A DNA stretch of 64,000 nt. Source: an uncultured Desulfovibrio sp. Its GTDB lineage: Bacteria > Desulfobacterota > Desulfovibrionia > Desulfovibrionales > Desulfovibrionaceae. This document shows, in pieces, positions 34,871 through 44,768 of this stretch. The notes under the pieces were generated by a model that did not search any database, had not been told where the DNA came from, and saw only the letters and a list, made by a program, of their open reading frames with translations. Made by a program: the position numbers and the translations under genes. The stretch is from positions 124,001 to 188,000 of the forward strand of contig NZ_CABSIF010000002.1 of assembly GCF_902477725.1 (NCBI RefSeq), read 5' to 3'. Numbering within the stretch: the first letter of the stretch is position 1; every line of letters starts with the position of its first letter.

Positions 34871-35538
34871 CGGCAAACAGTTTCCCTGAGTTCCTGCCAG
34901 AGTGCAGTGTCTGCGCTCATCGGGCGCGCCGATGCTGGCAGGCAAGAAAGCCGGGTGCGCTATCATGGTTCAGCGCACGCCGCTTCACGCTTCTGTGAAC
35001 GATACGCGGCAACCGGCAAAGAAAAATACATCAAACCATGCGGCGCTTAGCGGTGCATGATCCATCGCTGACTGGTGCCTTGGGGGGGAGGCGTCGCTGC
35101 GCTCTTGAGCAATTAAATGATGCGAAAATGCATTCGCAAAATTTTACGTCACATGTTCAGGCATTTACCCCGTGCGGGTAAAAAGCTCGCACAGCCTTAA
35201 GAGCGATTACAAGGTGAAATCGCTCCCGAGAGTGCAGGAACCACAAGCGGTTATGCTTGCGGCAGAACACCTGCGTCAAAATTTTCATTAAAATACCTCG
35301 GCATCATTATAAATATTAGCCCTGGTGTCAATATGACATCCGCTTGCGCTGACCTCGCGCGTGCTGCCCTCCAGATTTTAGTTAGACGCTTAAATGTAAC
35401 ATTTTTTTCAAAATTTGCGCTATTGGTGCCGCTTGTTTTGTCCGATAAACGATAATATGATCATTCTGCTTGGTTTACCGGGAGGCTGTTTTTCTCAGCC
35501 TCGGGCACAATTATCCGTTTTCCGACAAGGATGGGTTT
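34871..35538 (+). other. Long intergenic region between divergent genes
   Basis: About 670 bp separate the transporter operon from the chemoreceptor gene. The right part (35100-35450) is AT-rich. Only short frames with no ribosome binding sites are seen, and no repeat or RNA gene was recognised. Regulatory sites for both directions presumably lie here. Confidence 0.5.
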
Positions 35539-37230
35539 ATGGTTTTTATTTCCCATGCGTTTGCTCTGGCCATGCTGGTTATTTTTGCGGTTGTTGGAAA
35601 AATTGACGGATTGTTGTGGTTTGCCTTGGGTGGTGTGGCTGCCTGCCTGGCGGTGGATGCAATTATGTGGTTGCGCGCCCTGGCGGAGGCCAGGCAACTG
35701 CGCGAGCAGATGGATGAAGTTGCCGGTCGCGCTGGCGAATCCGGGGGCGCCAATAATCAGGAACGCCTTGCCTATTGCCTTGGGCGGCTGCGTTCTGCAG
35801 AAGATAATCTGGCTGCCGAGCGGCAACGCACTGTCGGGCTTGAAGCCACCAATGCGGCGCTTCAGGCAAAGCTGCAAGCGGCGCAGGCCGAAAATACAGC
35901 CTTGAGTGAGAAATTTGAAAAGGGCGATACCGTGCTGCGCAAGGCGCATACTGTTTGCGCCAAACTCTCTGGCGAAGCCCAGAACCTTGCAACCCTGGTT
36001 ACGGAAGTGAACCAGGGGGTTGCCGTGCAGCGCGACCGCCTGAACGAAACCGGCGGCGCTATGGACGCAGTCTCTCAGGGGGCGCACGAATCATCCATGC
36101 GCGTACGCGAGCTTTCGGAAAACGCGCAAACGGCCAGCGGCAGCGCATCTGCCAGCAAGGAGCAGGTTGACGGCGCTGTTAGTTCCATTGAGCAACTCAA
36201 AAATACCATTGTGCAGCTCAAGGAAGCCATGGCAGGTCTTGGAGAAAAAGCCAGCAATATTGGCAAGGTGATGGCTGTCATCAATGAAGTTGCCGACCAG
36301 ACCAACCTGCTGGCCCTTAACGCAGCTATTGAGGCGGCGCGGGCTGGTGAAGCCGGGCGCGGTTTTGCCGTTGTGGCTGACGAAGTGCGCAAGCTGGCAG
36401 AAAAAACCATGGGCGCCACGCGGGAAGTTGAAGACGCAGTGAAGGCAATTCAGCATGAGGCCCACCGTAATGCCGAAACTGTGGATGCCGCCGCGCGTCT
36501 CAGCCTTGAAGGGGCCAGTTCCGCCTCTGTGGCTGGCGAGCGCATGCGCGAAATTTTGGAGACCATGTCCGGCACAGCCCAGCATTTGCAGGCTGTGGCC
36601 GCCACCGCCGGAGTGCAGTCGGAAAATATTGAAGACGCCAATAAAGCCCTGGATGAAATCCGCATAGTGGCGGAGCAGACCTCTGGCAATATGAAGGTCT
36701 TTACTGCTGCGCTTCTGACATTTCAGGGCGGCATGGAAGAGCTGGACATGATTGTAAGCGCCCTGGCAAGCGGCGACTATGATCGTGCATCTTCAAGCAA
36801 GTTTGTGCAGTGGACGCGTAATATGGATCTTGGCATAAATGATATAGACAGCCAGCATCGCCTGCTTGTTGACTATATTAACGATCTGCACAGCGCCATG
36901 ACCAATAATAGCAGCGCGCAGGAAATGCTTGGCATTCTGCGCAAGCTCCGCGACTACACCAGTACACACTTCAGGGATGAAGAAAAGCACTTTGTCCGCA
37001 CCGATTACCCCTCCACCAAGGAACATCTTCAGATCCATCGTGACTTTGAGGCCAAGGTCAATGAAGTGGAGCAGGGCCTCAAGCAGGGAACAATAACCCT
37101 GAGCATGGATCTGCTTTCCTTCCTCAAAGACTGGCTTGTGGAGCACATTATGGGCATGGATGCGCAGTACGCGCCCTATGTCAAAAAAGCTGCCAGGCTT
37201 GGCACGACCCGCAAGGTGCGGGCTGCCTGA
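35539..37230 (+). CDS. Methyl-accepting chemoreceptor with C-terminal hemerythrin domain (DcrH-like)
   Basis: A 563-residue fusion. Two closely spaced membrane helices near the N-terminus (about 4-50) leave almost no periplasmic domain. A coiled-coil linker leads to the MCP signalling domain with the hairpin tip KVMAVINEVADQTNLLALNAAIEAARAGEAGRGFAVVADEVRKLAEKT. A bacteriohemerythrin domain (about 425-555) follows, with di-iron ligands in DSQHRLL, HFRDEEKHF, HLQIHRDF and EHIMGMD. It probably senses oxygen in the cytoplasm to drive aerotaxis. The ATG at 35539 follows AAGGATGGG; an upstream TTG frame is less likely. Confidence 0.92.
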   Translation: MVFISHAFALAMLVIFAVVGKIDGLLWFALGGVAACLAVDAIMWLRALAEARQLREQMDEVAGRAGESGGANNQERLAYCLGRLRSAEDNLAAERQRTVGLEATNAALQAKLQAAQAENTALSEKFEKGDTVLRKAHTVCAKLSGEAQNLATLVTEVNQGVAVQRDRLNETGGAMDAVSQGAHESSMRVRELSENAQTASGSASASKEQVDGAVSSIEQLKNTIVQLKEAMAGLGEKASNIGKVMAVINEVADQTNLLALNAAIEAARAGEAGRGFAVVADEVRKLAEKTMGATREVEDAVKAIQHEAHRNAETVDAAARLSLEGASSASVAGERMREILETMSGTAQHLQAVAATAGVQSENIEDANKALDEIRIVAEQTSGNMKVFTAALLTFQGGMEELDMIVSALASGDYDRASSSKFVQWTRNMDLGINDIDSQHRLLVDYINDLHSAMTNNSSAQEMLGILRKLRDYTSTHFRDEEKHFVRTDYPSTKEHLQIHRDFEAKVNEVEQGLKQGTITLSMDLLSFLKDWLVEHIMGMDAQYAPYVKKAARLGTTRKVRAA

Positions 37231-37253
37231 TTCCACTGTTTCGGCTGTTTGTT

Positions 37254-37316
37254 AAAAGCCCGTTCCGGTTCAGGAAAGCGCAGTAGCCTGCGGTTTCAGG
37301 CCCGAGCGGGCTTTTA
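37254..37316 (+). terminator. Terminator after the chemoreceptor gene
   Basis: AAAAGCCCG pairs with CGGGCTTTT across a longer internal stem-loop, ending in TTTTATC. The rest of the 332-bp gap to the next gene (37317-37562) contains a frame extension but no convincing start. Confidence 0.7.
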
Positions 37317-37562
37317 TCATGCGGTAGTGGCAGGTTCTTTTGCTCTCCCACCTCTCGTTTCCAAGTTTTTGAAAATAGCGTGGATCCCCTTTCTGCCATT
37401 GCAGGACTGACGAAAATCATTCATATGCAGGTTATGGAATGATTGTTTCACCGCCGGGGGCAGGTCGTAAGCGGATTTTTGGGTTCGCACGGTTTTATGG
37501 CTGTACAAGCAAGTGATCTCGCTGCTGTAAAAAGCGGCCTGTGTTCAAGCCTGGGAGAGTGG

Positions 37563-39005
37563 ATGTCAATTCAACTCGTTGCCGCAATCAACCGCGTCTC
37601 CAAAATATTGTGCTGTGGGCTTGTCTGGCTTGTTTTGCAGGCATTGCCAGGTGGGGCATGCGCGTTCGATACGGCTATCGCGCATATTGGTGATGTGAGC
37701 CTCACCCCCACCGAGCAGACCTACCTGCGCGAACATAGAAAAGTTACCCTGTGTGTTGACCCTGATTGGGTTCCTTATGAGCAGATAGACGCATCGGGAA
37801 AACACGTGGGCATTGCAGCCGATCTTCTGGCGCTGGTCGCAGACAGAACCGGCCTTGAGTTTGAGCTGGTGCGCACCGCCGACTGGAATGAAAGCCTGGC
37901 TTTTTCCAAAAGCGGACAGTGCAAGGTGCTGAGTTTTCTCAATCAGACCACTGAACGCAGTGAATGGCTTATCTTTACCTCGCCCCTGTTCAGTGACCCC
38001 AACGTGTTCATAACCCGCGAAGAACATCATTATATTTCTGACCCGGCAGCGCTTGAGCACGAATCCATCGTCTTTCCCGAAGGCACGGCAATGGAAGGTT
38101 TGATCAGGGAGCGGTATCCCAATCTTGAGATCAAGCTTGTGCGGTCAGAGGATGAGGCCATGAAAATGGTCTCAAGCCGCCGCAGCTCCATGACCATGCG
38201 TTCCCTGATGGTGGCCGCCTACACCATACGCACAAACGGGCTGTTCAATCTGAAAATTGCCGGGCAATTGCCCATGTACATGAACCACCTGCGCATTGGC
38301 GTAAGCAAGGGTGATGTCACCCTGCGCAATATTCTGGACAAGGGCGTGATGTCCATAACACCGCAGGAACGGGGAAGGGTGGTAAATCAGCACATTTCCA
38401 TCAATGTGCAGTCAGCCATCAACCCCAGGTGGTTTCTTTTTGGCGGCGGGATAGGCGCTGTCATTGCCTTGCTCTGGGGCTACTGGACGTATCGGCTACG
38501 GCGGCTGAATGCAGTGCTGCTGCATATTTCAAATACAGACAAGCTCACAGGCCTTGCCAACCGGCAAAAACTTTCTGGCGATATGGCCGAGGCCATGCTG
38601 CGTGCGCACCAGCGAGAAGTTCCTCTTTCCGTGCTGTTGCTGGATGTGGACAACTTTAAAAATGTCAACGATACCTTTGGGCATCTTGCTGGTGACGCTG
38701 TGTTGCAGGCCCTGAGCGCCCTGGCTGTCGATGTGCTGCGCCCGCAGGATGTTGCCGGGCGCTGGGGTGGGGAGGAGTTTCTTGTGCTTTTGCCTGAAAC
38801 AGATGCCAATGCAGCCGGGGAAATTGCAGAAAAGCTTCGCCACCGTATTGAAGAATTCAGTTTTGCAGACGGCCTGCACTGTACAGTGAGCATCGGCCTT
38901 GCAGAAATGCGCCCCTATGATACTCAGGACAGCCTGATCCACAGGGCGGATACTGCGCTTTACCATGCAAAAAGAATGGGAAAAAATCGAGTTTCAGAGG
39001 GCTGA
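37563..39005 (+). CDS. Diguanylate cyclase with periplasmic SBP_bac_3 sensor
   Basis: The 480-residue protein has a signal/anchor segment (about 10-35), then a periplasmic substrate-binding-protein family 3 domain (about 60-300, HRKVTLCVDPDWVPYEQID). A membrane helix lies near 310-330 (FLFGGGIGAVIALLWGYWTY), and a GGDEF domain is at about 345-478 with the active motif GGEEF in RWGGEEFLVLLP. It should make cyclic di-GMP in response to a small periplasmic ligand. The RxxD inhibitory site is not evident before GGEEF. The ATG at 37563 follows GGGAGAG. Confidence 0.92.
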   Translation: MSIQLVAAINRVSKILCCGLVWLVLQALPGGACAFDTAIAHIGDVSLTPTEQTYLREHRKVTLCVDPDWVPYEQIDASGKHVGIAADLLALVADRTGLEFELVRTADWNESLAFSKSGQCKVLSFLNQTTERSEWLIFTSPLFSDPNVFITREEHHYISDPAALEHESIVFPEGTAMEGLIRERYPNLEIKLVRSEDEAMKMVSSRRSSMTMRSLMVAAYTIRTNGLFNLKIAGQLPMYMNHLRIGVSKGDVTLRNILDKGVMSITPQERGRVVNQHISINVQSAINPRWFLFGGGIGAVIALLWGYWTYRLRRLNAVLLHISNTDKLTGLANRQKLSGDMAEAMLRAHQREVPLSVLLLDVDNFKNVNDTFGHLAGDAVLQALSALAVDVLRPQDVAGRWGGEEFLVLLPETDANAAGEIAEKLRHRIEEFSFADGLHCTVSIGLAEMRPYDTQDSLIHRADTALYHAKRMGKNRVSEG

Positions 39006-39252
39006 TTTCTTGTGCATTTGAGGTTTCAAACTGCGTAATTATGCCATACCAGTTTATAATATCGGGTCATGAACTTGCTTGGAACAAAGATTTGGAGTAG
39101 GTTAATTGCTATAGGTTTTTAATTTTCATATTTCCGTAACAGCCTTTTGTCGTTCACTTTTTGTTGAATGCTGCATGGCCTCCTTTGCCTCCATTTGCTG
39201 CCAGATGTTCTGTTTCTTGGGAGTTGACGCATTCTGCCGATGCGGGGTTCAT

Positions 39253-42200
39253 ATGACTGATTCCCAGCCAAACATTCGTTCAGAGTCTGAACGCAGCAAA
39301 TCATCCCGGCTGCATTCCCACAAGCAGCTATGGGTCATTGCCATAATCAACCTGCTTGTTCTGGGCATTATTATTTTTGCCCTGGTGGGGAGCAGGCAGC
39401 AGGAACTCGCCACAGCCGCCAACACGCTTGAAAGCGTTTCCCGATCCATAGACGACGTTCTTTCCTGGCGTTTTGAGAAAATCAATCTTGCCCTGCTGGG
39501 CGCGGTTGATGAAGCGCAACAGCAGGCACTGCACGGCGATGTTTCATGGGAACGCTTTGAAGCCTATGGCAAAAACCTTGATGAACGCCTGCCGGACACT
39601 CTTGGCTTTTTGCTGACAAATACGCAGGGGCGGGTAGTGTACGCTTCTCCCCGTGCGCTTTCTGGCGAGATGTCCATCACCAACGCCGACCACTTTGTTC
39701 AGCTGCGCAATAATCCCTCCCCTGGGCTTGTTATTTCCCATCCTTTTTACAGCCAGTTGTGGACGCGCCCCATCATTGTGCTTTCCATGCGCTATTTGTT
39801 GCCCGATGGTTCGTTTGGCGGCGTTGTGGCCTGTGCTGTCTCCATAGATATGTTTTCGGACATCATGGCTTCAGCCGTCATTGTGGGCTCAAGCGCCGTG
39901 GCCACCCTGTGGGACAAAAAGCTGGGCCTTGTCACGCAGTACCCGCGCGGGCGTTTCTGGCTTGACGCCAAGCCGTCGCCCCCGTTGCGAAAACTTATTG
40001 AACGCGATGCCGCCCCAAGCATCTACCAGCACAGGCGTGCAGATTTTGGCGATAAAAAAAGGATCGCGTTTTATCGCAAGCTCCGTCAATGGCCCCTGTA
40101 TCTTTCTATTGGCCTGTATGAGCAGGCCGTACTTGCCAAATGGCGGCAGGACATTTTTTCACTGGGTTTTTTATGGATAGTCTGCGTCTTTATCTCATTC
40201 TGGAGCGGCATGAGCTACACCCGTCAGCTCAAGGCTCTTGAATTGGGCGAAAAGCGCTATAAAGGCCTTTTTGACAATATGCAGGCAGGCATGGCCCTGT
40301 GCGAGCCGGTCTTCGCGCCAGACGGGAAAATTTGCGATTTCAGACTGGTTGAGATCAACCAGGCCTACTGCGATGTATTCAAGGCGGGGCGGGAAGACGT
40401 TATCGGCAAAACGCTGCTGGAAAGAATCAGCCCCAAAACCAGCGAAACAGCCCGCTGGGTGAATCCGCTCATAGTCACTGCGGAAACCGGTGAACCGTCT
40501 CATTTTGAATTTTACCTTGCTGGCAACAACCTGTGGGCAGATATTGTTGCCTATCGCTCAGAAGCTGGAATCATAGCATTTTTGTGTACGGATATAAGTG
40601 AAAGAAAATTTGCGCAGGGGCGGGCAAACCGTATTTCACAAATGTACGCGGCGCTCAGCAGGTGCAATCAGGCCATTGTGCGCTGTTCTGGCAGAAACGA
40701 CCTTTTTGCAGAGGTCTGCCGGGCTGCGGTGGAAGCTGGCGGCATGAAGGGAGCCTGGATCGGTCTTGTTGAAAAGCAGACTGGCAACGTGCAGCCCGTT
40801 GCGTCATTTGGCCTGAGCAATGTTGATCTGCAAAAGCTCGACATATCTGTATGGGCGTCTGACCCCAAAGGGTCCGGCCCAACTGGCTGCGCAATCCGAA
40901 ACAACGAGTCTGTCTGGTCAGACGACACCACAACTGACCCCAGGCTTGCGCCCTGGTGGCAGCTTGTGCGCAGAACGGGCTTCCTTTCTGTTGGAGCACT
41001 CCCCTTGCGCCAACGTGGAGAAGTTGTTGGAAATTTGACACTCTACGCCGACGATGCCGAAACCTTTGATGCAGAGGTGCGCGAACTTTTGGGGGAAATG
41101 GCCCTGAACGTCAGTTTTGCACTGGATAATTTTACCTGGGAAGAAGAGCGTCGCCGCAACGAAGCCCGCATCAATGAGCTGGCCTACTACGATCAGCTGA
41201 CCGGGCTTGCCAACCGCCCCCTGCTTACTGACCGCATCCGGCAGGCAGTTGCGGTGGGCATGCGCACGGGTAAGTACAGTGCGATGCTGTTTATTGACCT
41301 CGACCGGTTCAAGACGGTCAACGATACACTTGGTCACGCACACGGCGACAATCTGCTCAAGCAGGTTGGGCAGCGCCTGCTTGCCATTGTTCCAGCAGAC
41401 GACACGGTTGCGCGCTTTGGCGGCGACGAATTTGTTTTGTTATTGCACGGTCTGTCGGGTAACAGCGAGGAGGCTGCTGAAGCCGTGGCGCTTATCTGCC
41501 GCAAAATTCTCACTGCCATACGCGAGCCAATTCTTCTGGAGGGCATTACCTGCAACTGCACAGCCAGTATCGGCGTTGCCCTGTTCGGCAAGCAGAGCAT
41601 CACTCCGGATGAACTGCTCAAGCAGGCGGATCTTGCCATGTATCAGGCTAAAGATGCCGGAAGAAATACCGTGCGTTTTTTTGATCCGGCCATGCAGCAA
41701 ACCGTCATGGAGCGCATAGAGCTTGAGCGGGATCTTGAGGAAGCCATACGCCTTGAGCAGTTTGTGCTGTATTATCAGCCGCTGATCAGCGTGGATGACA
41801 CTGTGTTTGGCGCAGAAGCGCTGATTCGCTGGCAACACCCCAAGCGTGGTATTGTGCCGCCTGCCGATTTTATTCCCTTTGCGGAAGAAAACGGCATGAT
41901 TGCCCGCATCGGCGCATGGGTGGTGCGGGAGGCGTGCAGCCAGCTTGGGCGCTGGGCTGAGATACCCGAGTTTTCAAGTCTGACAATTGCCATCAACGTA
42001 AGCGCCCGCCAGTTCCGTGAAAGTGATTTTGTACGGGATGTTACGGCAGCGGTGCGGCAAACTGGCATTGACCCAGGTCTGCTGAAGCTGGAACTGACCG
42101 AAAGTCAGCTGGCCGTGAACATGCAGGAAATCATAGCGTCCATGGTCAAGTTGAGCAATCTGGGCATCCGGTTTTCGCTGGATGACTTTGGCACGGGCTA

Positions 42201-42570
42201 TTCATCCATGGCGTATCTCAAACTGCTCCCGCTGGATCAGCTCAAAATTGACCGTTCTTTCATTCGCGATCTGCTCACAGATCCCAACGATGCCGCCATC
42301 GCCAGCATTATCATCGCACTTTCGCAAAGCCTTGGTTTAACCACCGTGGCCGAGGGCGTGGAAACACGCGAGCAGAAAAGGGCCCTGCTGAATATGGGCT
42401 GCACGTTGTTTCAGGGGTACCTGTTCAGCGTACCGCTGGCGGTAAAGGACTTTGAGCGCTATCTGGCGCGCAGAAATGCAGCGGCAGCCGCAGATGGGCA
42501 TGGTAATCGGGCCGAGCAGCCCGAAAGTGCTGAACAGGTAGCGGAGGGTGAGGGCAGGGGAGCCGCCTGA
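39253..42570 (+). CDS. Membrane PAS-GAF-GGDEF-EAL cyclic di-GMP protein
   Basis: A 1105-residue protein. The first membrane helix (about 28-50) starts an extracytoplasmic sensor domain of cache type (to about 300), and the second is near 305-325. A PAS-like domain follows (about 335-450), a GAF domain (about 465-640), a GGDEF domain (about 650-815) with intact FGGDEFVLLL, and an EAL domain (about 825-1080) with EALIRW and later DDFGTGYSS. Both catalytic motifs look intact, so it could synthesise or degrade cyclic di-GMP. The ATG at 39253 was chosen because the upstream extension is Cys-rich and non-typical. The preceding 247 bp show no clear promoter. Confidence 0.92.
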   Translation: MTDSQPNIRSESERSKSSRLHSHKQLWVIAIINLLVLGIIIFALVGSRQQELATAANTLESVSRSIDDVLSWRFEKINLALLGAVDEAQQQALHGDVSWERFEAYGKNLDERLPDTLGFLLTNTQGRVVYASPRALSGEMSITNADHFVQLRNNPSPGLVISHPFYSQLWTRPIIVLSMRYLLPDGSFGGVVACAVSIDMFSDIMASAVIVGSSAVATLWDKKLGLVTQYPRGRFWLDAKPSPPLRKLIERDAAPSIYQHRRADFGDKKRIAFYRKLRQWPLYLSIGLYEQAVLAKWRQDIFSLGFLWIVCVFISFWSGMSYTRQLKALELGEKRYKGLFDNMQAGMALCEPVFAPDGKICDFRLVEINQAYCDVFKAGREDVIGKTLLERISPKTSETARWVNPLIVTAETGEPSHFEFYLAGNNLWADIVAYRSEAGIIAFLCTDISERKFAQGRANRISQMYAALSRCNQAIVRCSGRNDLFAEVCRAAVEAGGMKGAWIGLVEKQTGNVQPVASFGLSNVDLQKLDISVWASDPKGSGPTGCAIRNNESVWSDDTTTDPRLAPWWQLVRRTGFLSVGALPLRQRGEVVGNLTLYADDAETFDAEVRELLGEMALNVSFALDNFTWEEERRRNEARINELAYYDQLTGLANRPLLTDRIRQAVAVGMRTGKYSAMLFIDLDRFKTVNDTLGHAHGDNLLKQVGQRLLAIVPADDTVARFGGDEFVLLLHGLSGNSEEAAEAVALICRKILTAIREPILLEGITCNCTASIGVALFGKQSITPDELLKQADLAMYQAKDAGRNTVRFFDPAMQQTVMERIELERDLEEAIRLEQFVLYYQPLISVDDTVFGAEALIRWQHPKRGIVPPADFIPFAEENGMIARIGAWVVREACSQLGRWAEIPEFSSLTIAINVSARQFRESDFVRDVTAAVRQTGIDPGLLKLELTESQLAVNMQEIIASMVKLSNLGIRFSLDDFGTGYSSMAYLKLLPLDQLKIDRSFIRDLLTDPNDAAIASIIIALSQSLGLTTVAEGVETREQKRALLNMGCTLFQGYLFSVPLAVKDFERYLARRNAAAAADGHGNRAEQPESAEQVAEGEGRGAA

Positions 42571-42659
42571 GCGGGGAGAAAAATTTGGGCAGGGCAAAGT
42601 GCAGGCCTACTGAGCGCCTAGCCATGCCTGAAAAAAACTGAGTGCTTCCCAAATAACAA

Positions 42660-42678
42660 GGGCGGGGTAAACCCCGCC
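42660..42678 (+). terminator. Hairpin between convergent genes
   Basis: GGGCGGGG pairs with CCCCGCCC around TAAA between the GGDEF-EAL gene and the minus-strand acyltransferase gene. It is probably a bidirectional terminator, though no strong U-run follows. Confidence 0.6.
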
Positions 42679-42717
42679 CCTGAACGTCATATCCGCAAAA
42701 TATCCACAAAAATTCAG

Positions 42718-43542
42718 TTATTCGTTGATGCCGTCCAGTTGCTGCCATTTGCCGAGGTGGCTTTCAATATGCTGGCAGATTGCCGCCTGTTCTTCCTTGC
42801 CTTGCCCGGCAATGGTGAGGGGGCTTGCAAAGGTGTAGCGTATGGTCAGGCCGGGTTTTACCGGGCCCAGCTCTTTAATCTTTTTGCCCTGTCCCCAGGC
42901 ATCGGTCTTGAGCGCCAGCGGCACAATGGGCACTCCGGCCTTTTTGGCCAGCTTGACACCGATGGAATTGAACTGCTGCGGGTTGAACTGGCGCGAGCGG
43001 GTATGCTGCGGAAACACAATGATGGAGATGCCCTTTTTCAGGCGCTCCAGCCCGCCGTTCAGCACGGCTGTGAGGTCTTCACGCGGATTGGCGCGCCCAA
43101 CAACGATGGGGTCGCGCGAGCACATCACCGGGCCAAAAAACGGCATGGTGGTGAGGCTTTTTTTGACCACAAAGGTCACCTGGCGGCGGGGCCGGATCAT
43201 GGCCGGAAGCATGAATGTTTCCAGCGTGCTCATATGGTTGGCCACAAACAGGCAGGGGCCGTCCACGGCTTCAATGGCGTCCATGCCTTCAATCTTGATG
43301 GGGCAGCCCATGCGCTCCATAAGGTCTGCCACCCACGCGCTGGCATATACCCAGGCGGCATCGTCGCACTGCCCCTTGGACGCTCTGGAGCACAGCCAGC
43401 GCACCGGGCCGAGAAACAGGCGGCTGTAAAAGCTGAGCGAGGGCAGCATACGGCTGAAAAAGCCCGCACTTGCAGGCTGACTGCTGTATGTGTCGCCCGT
43501 GAGAAACTTGGCTTCAAATGCGCCGTCAACAAAGGGGTTCAT
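42718..43542 (-). CDS. PlsC-family lysophospholipid acyltransferase with variant motifs
   Basis: The 274-residue membrane-associated protein belongs to the 1-acylglycerol-3-phosphate acyltransferase superfamily by its motif order. Block I is VANHMSTLETF, with Glu where HxxxxD normally has Asp. A later block is IIVFPQHTRSRQF, where the usual FPEGTRS has lost Glu and Gly. The His remains. It may be a subfamily with altered donor or acceptor use. It starts two bases after the rarA stop, in an operon with rsmE and rarA. Confidence 0.8.
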   Translation of the reverse strand: MNPFVDGAFEAKFLTGDTYSSQPASAGFFSRMLPSLSFYSRLFLGPVRWLCSRASKGQCDDAAWVYASAWVADLMERMGCPIKIEGMDAIEAVDGPCLFVANHMSTLETFMLPAMIRPRRQVTFVVKKSLTTMPFFGPVMCSRDPIVVGRANPREDLTAVLNGGLERLKKGISIIVFPQHTRSRQFNPQQFNSIGVKLAKKAGVPIVPLALKTDAWGQGKKIKELGPVKPGLTIRYTFASPLTIAGQGKEEQAAICQHIESHLGKWQQLDGINE

Positions 43543-43544
43543 GC

Positions 43545-44768
43545 CTATTCATCCGTTTTTTTGATTTTATGCAGTTTGCGCCACCACTGGCTGAGGCGGG
43601 GTTCTTCGCCATTGTCGCGCGGCTGGTAGAACCTGCGGCCTTCCAGTTCTGTCGGCAGGTATGACTGCTCGATCCACGATTCCGGGTAGTTGTGGGGATA
43701 CTTGTATTCCTTGCCGTAGCCCCATTCCTTGTGCAACTGTGTGGAAGGATTGCGCAGATGCAGCGGCACCGGGCGCGCTCCGTTGAGTTTGACCTCGCGG
43801 GCGGCGTTGAGATAGGCCGCGTAGGAAGTGTTGCTCTTTTTGGCAAGGGCCAGATAGGTGACGGTTTCCGCCAGCGGAATGAACCCTTCCGGCATGCCCA
43901 CAAATTCCACGGCCTGCTGGCAGGCCACAGCCAGCCCCAGAGCGTCCGGGTCGGCCAGCCCCACATCCTCGGAGGCGGAAAGTATCAGGCGGCGGCACAC
44001 AAAGCGCGGGTCTTCGCCGCCTTCAAGCAGGCAGGCCAGGTAGTACAGGGCCGCATCCACATCACTGCCGCGAATGGACTTGATGAGCGCCGAGGCCAGT
44101 TCATAGTGGTTGTCGCCGTCCTTGTCATGCCGGATGAGCACCTCGGGCAGCGCCGCCTTGATATGCTCCAGATCGCGCCTATCTTCCGGCAGGGCGCCAA
44201 CGTACTCCACAAGATTCAGCAGGGTGCGGGCATCGCCGTGCGAAACCCCGGCCAGCAGGTCGGCCACCTCATCGGTCATTTCAAGCTGCATGTCTTTTGC
44301 GCCGCGCCGGGCAAGCTCCATAAGTTCAGGGCGGCCAAGGGGGCGCAGCCGCAGTACATGCAGGCGTGAAAGCAACTGACGCGTGACGCTGAACGAGGGG
44401 TTTTCCGTGGTTGTGGCCAGCAGGGTCAGGTCGCCCGATTCCACCAGCGGCAAAAAGAAGTCCTGCTGCGCCTTGGAAAACCGGTGCAGTTCGTCCAGCA
44501 CAAGAATTTCCACGCCCGTCAGCGAGCGCCTCAGATGCTGCAATCCGGCCTCGGGCGCGCTCAAGCGCAGATAGGGCTTGCCGGATGATTTGGCCAGCAG
44601 CAGGGCGAGGGTTGATTTGCCGCAGCCGGGCGGGCCGAAAAACAGCAGGCTGGGCAAACGCCCGGACTTCATAAGTGAGCGCAGGCGGTCGCCAAGGTGG
44701 GTCTGACCAAGAAAAAGCGCCAGATCATCGGGCCGCATGCGCTCCGGCAGCGGCTTGCTTACGGTCAC
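43545..44768 (-). CDS. rarA: Replication-associated recombination ATPase RarA/MgsA
   Basis: The 407-residue AAA+ clamp-loader-like protein acts at stalled replication forks. It has Walker A FFGPPGCGKST near residue 45, Walker B LVLDELHRFSKAQQD, sensor I LLATTTENPSFSV, and a C-terminal tetramerisation region with the family motif LRNPSTQLHKEWGYGKEYKYPHNYPE. The ATG overlaps the rsmE stop by four bases. Confidence 0.95.
   Translation of the reverse strand: MTVSKPLPERMRPDDLALFLGQTHLGDRLRSLMKSGRLPSLLFFGPPGCGKSTLALLLAKSSGKPYLRLSAPEAGLQHLRRSLTGVEILVLDELHRFSKAQQDFFLPLVESGDLTLLATTTENPSFSVTRQLLSRLHVLRLRPLGRPELMELARRGAKDMQLEMTDEVADLLAGVSHGDARTLLNLVEYVGALPEDRRDLEHIKAALPEVLIRHDKDGDNHYELASALIKSIRGSDVDAALYYLACLLEGGEDPRFVCRRLILSASEDVGLADPDALGLAVACQQAVEFVGMPEGFIPLAETVTYLALAKKSNTSYAAYLNAAREVKLNGARPVPLHLRNPSTQLHKEWGYGKEYKYPHNYPESWIEQSYLPTELEGRRFYQPRDNGEEPRLSQWWRKLHKIKKTDE

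Noticed and set aside
37328..37345. Sigma-54-like sequence TGGCAGGTTCTTTTGC before the GGDEF gene
   Set aside because: The GG-GC spacing is 11 instead of 10, which RpoN does not normally tolerate.
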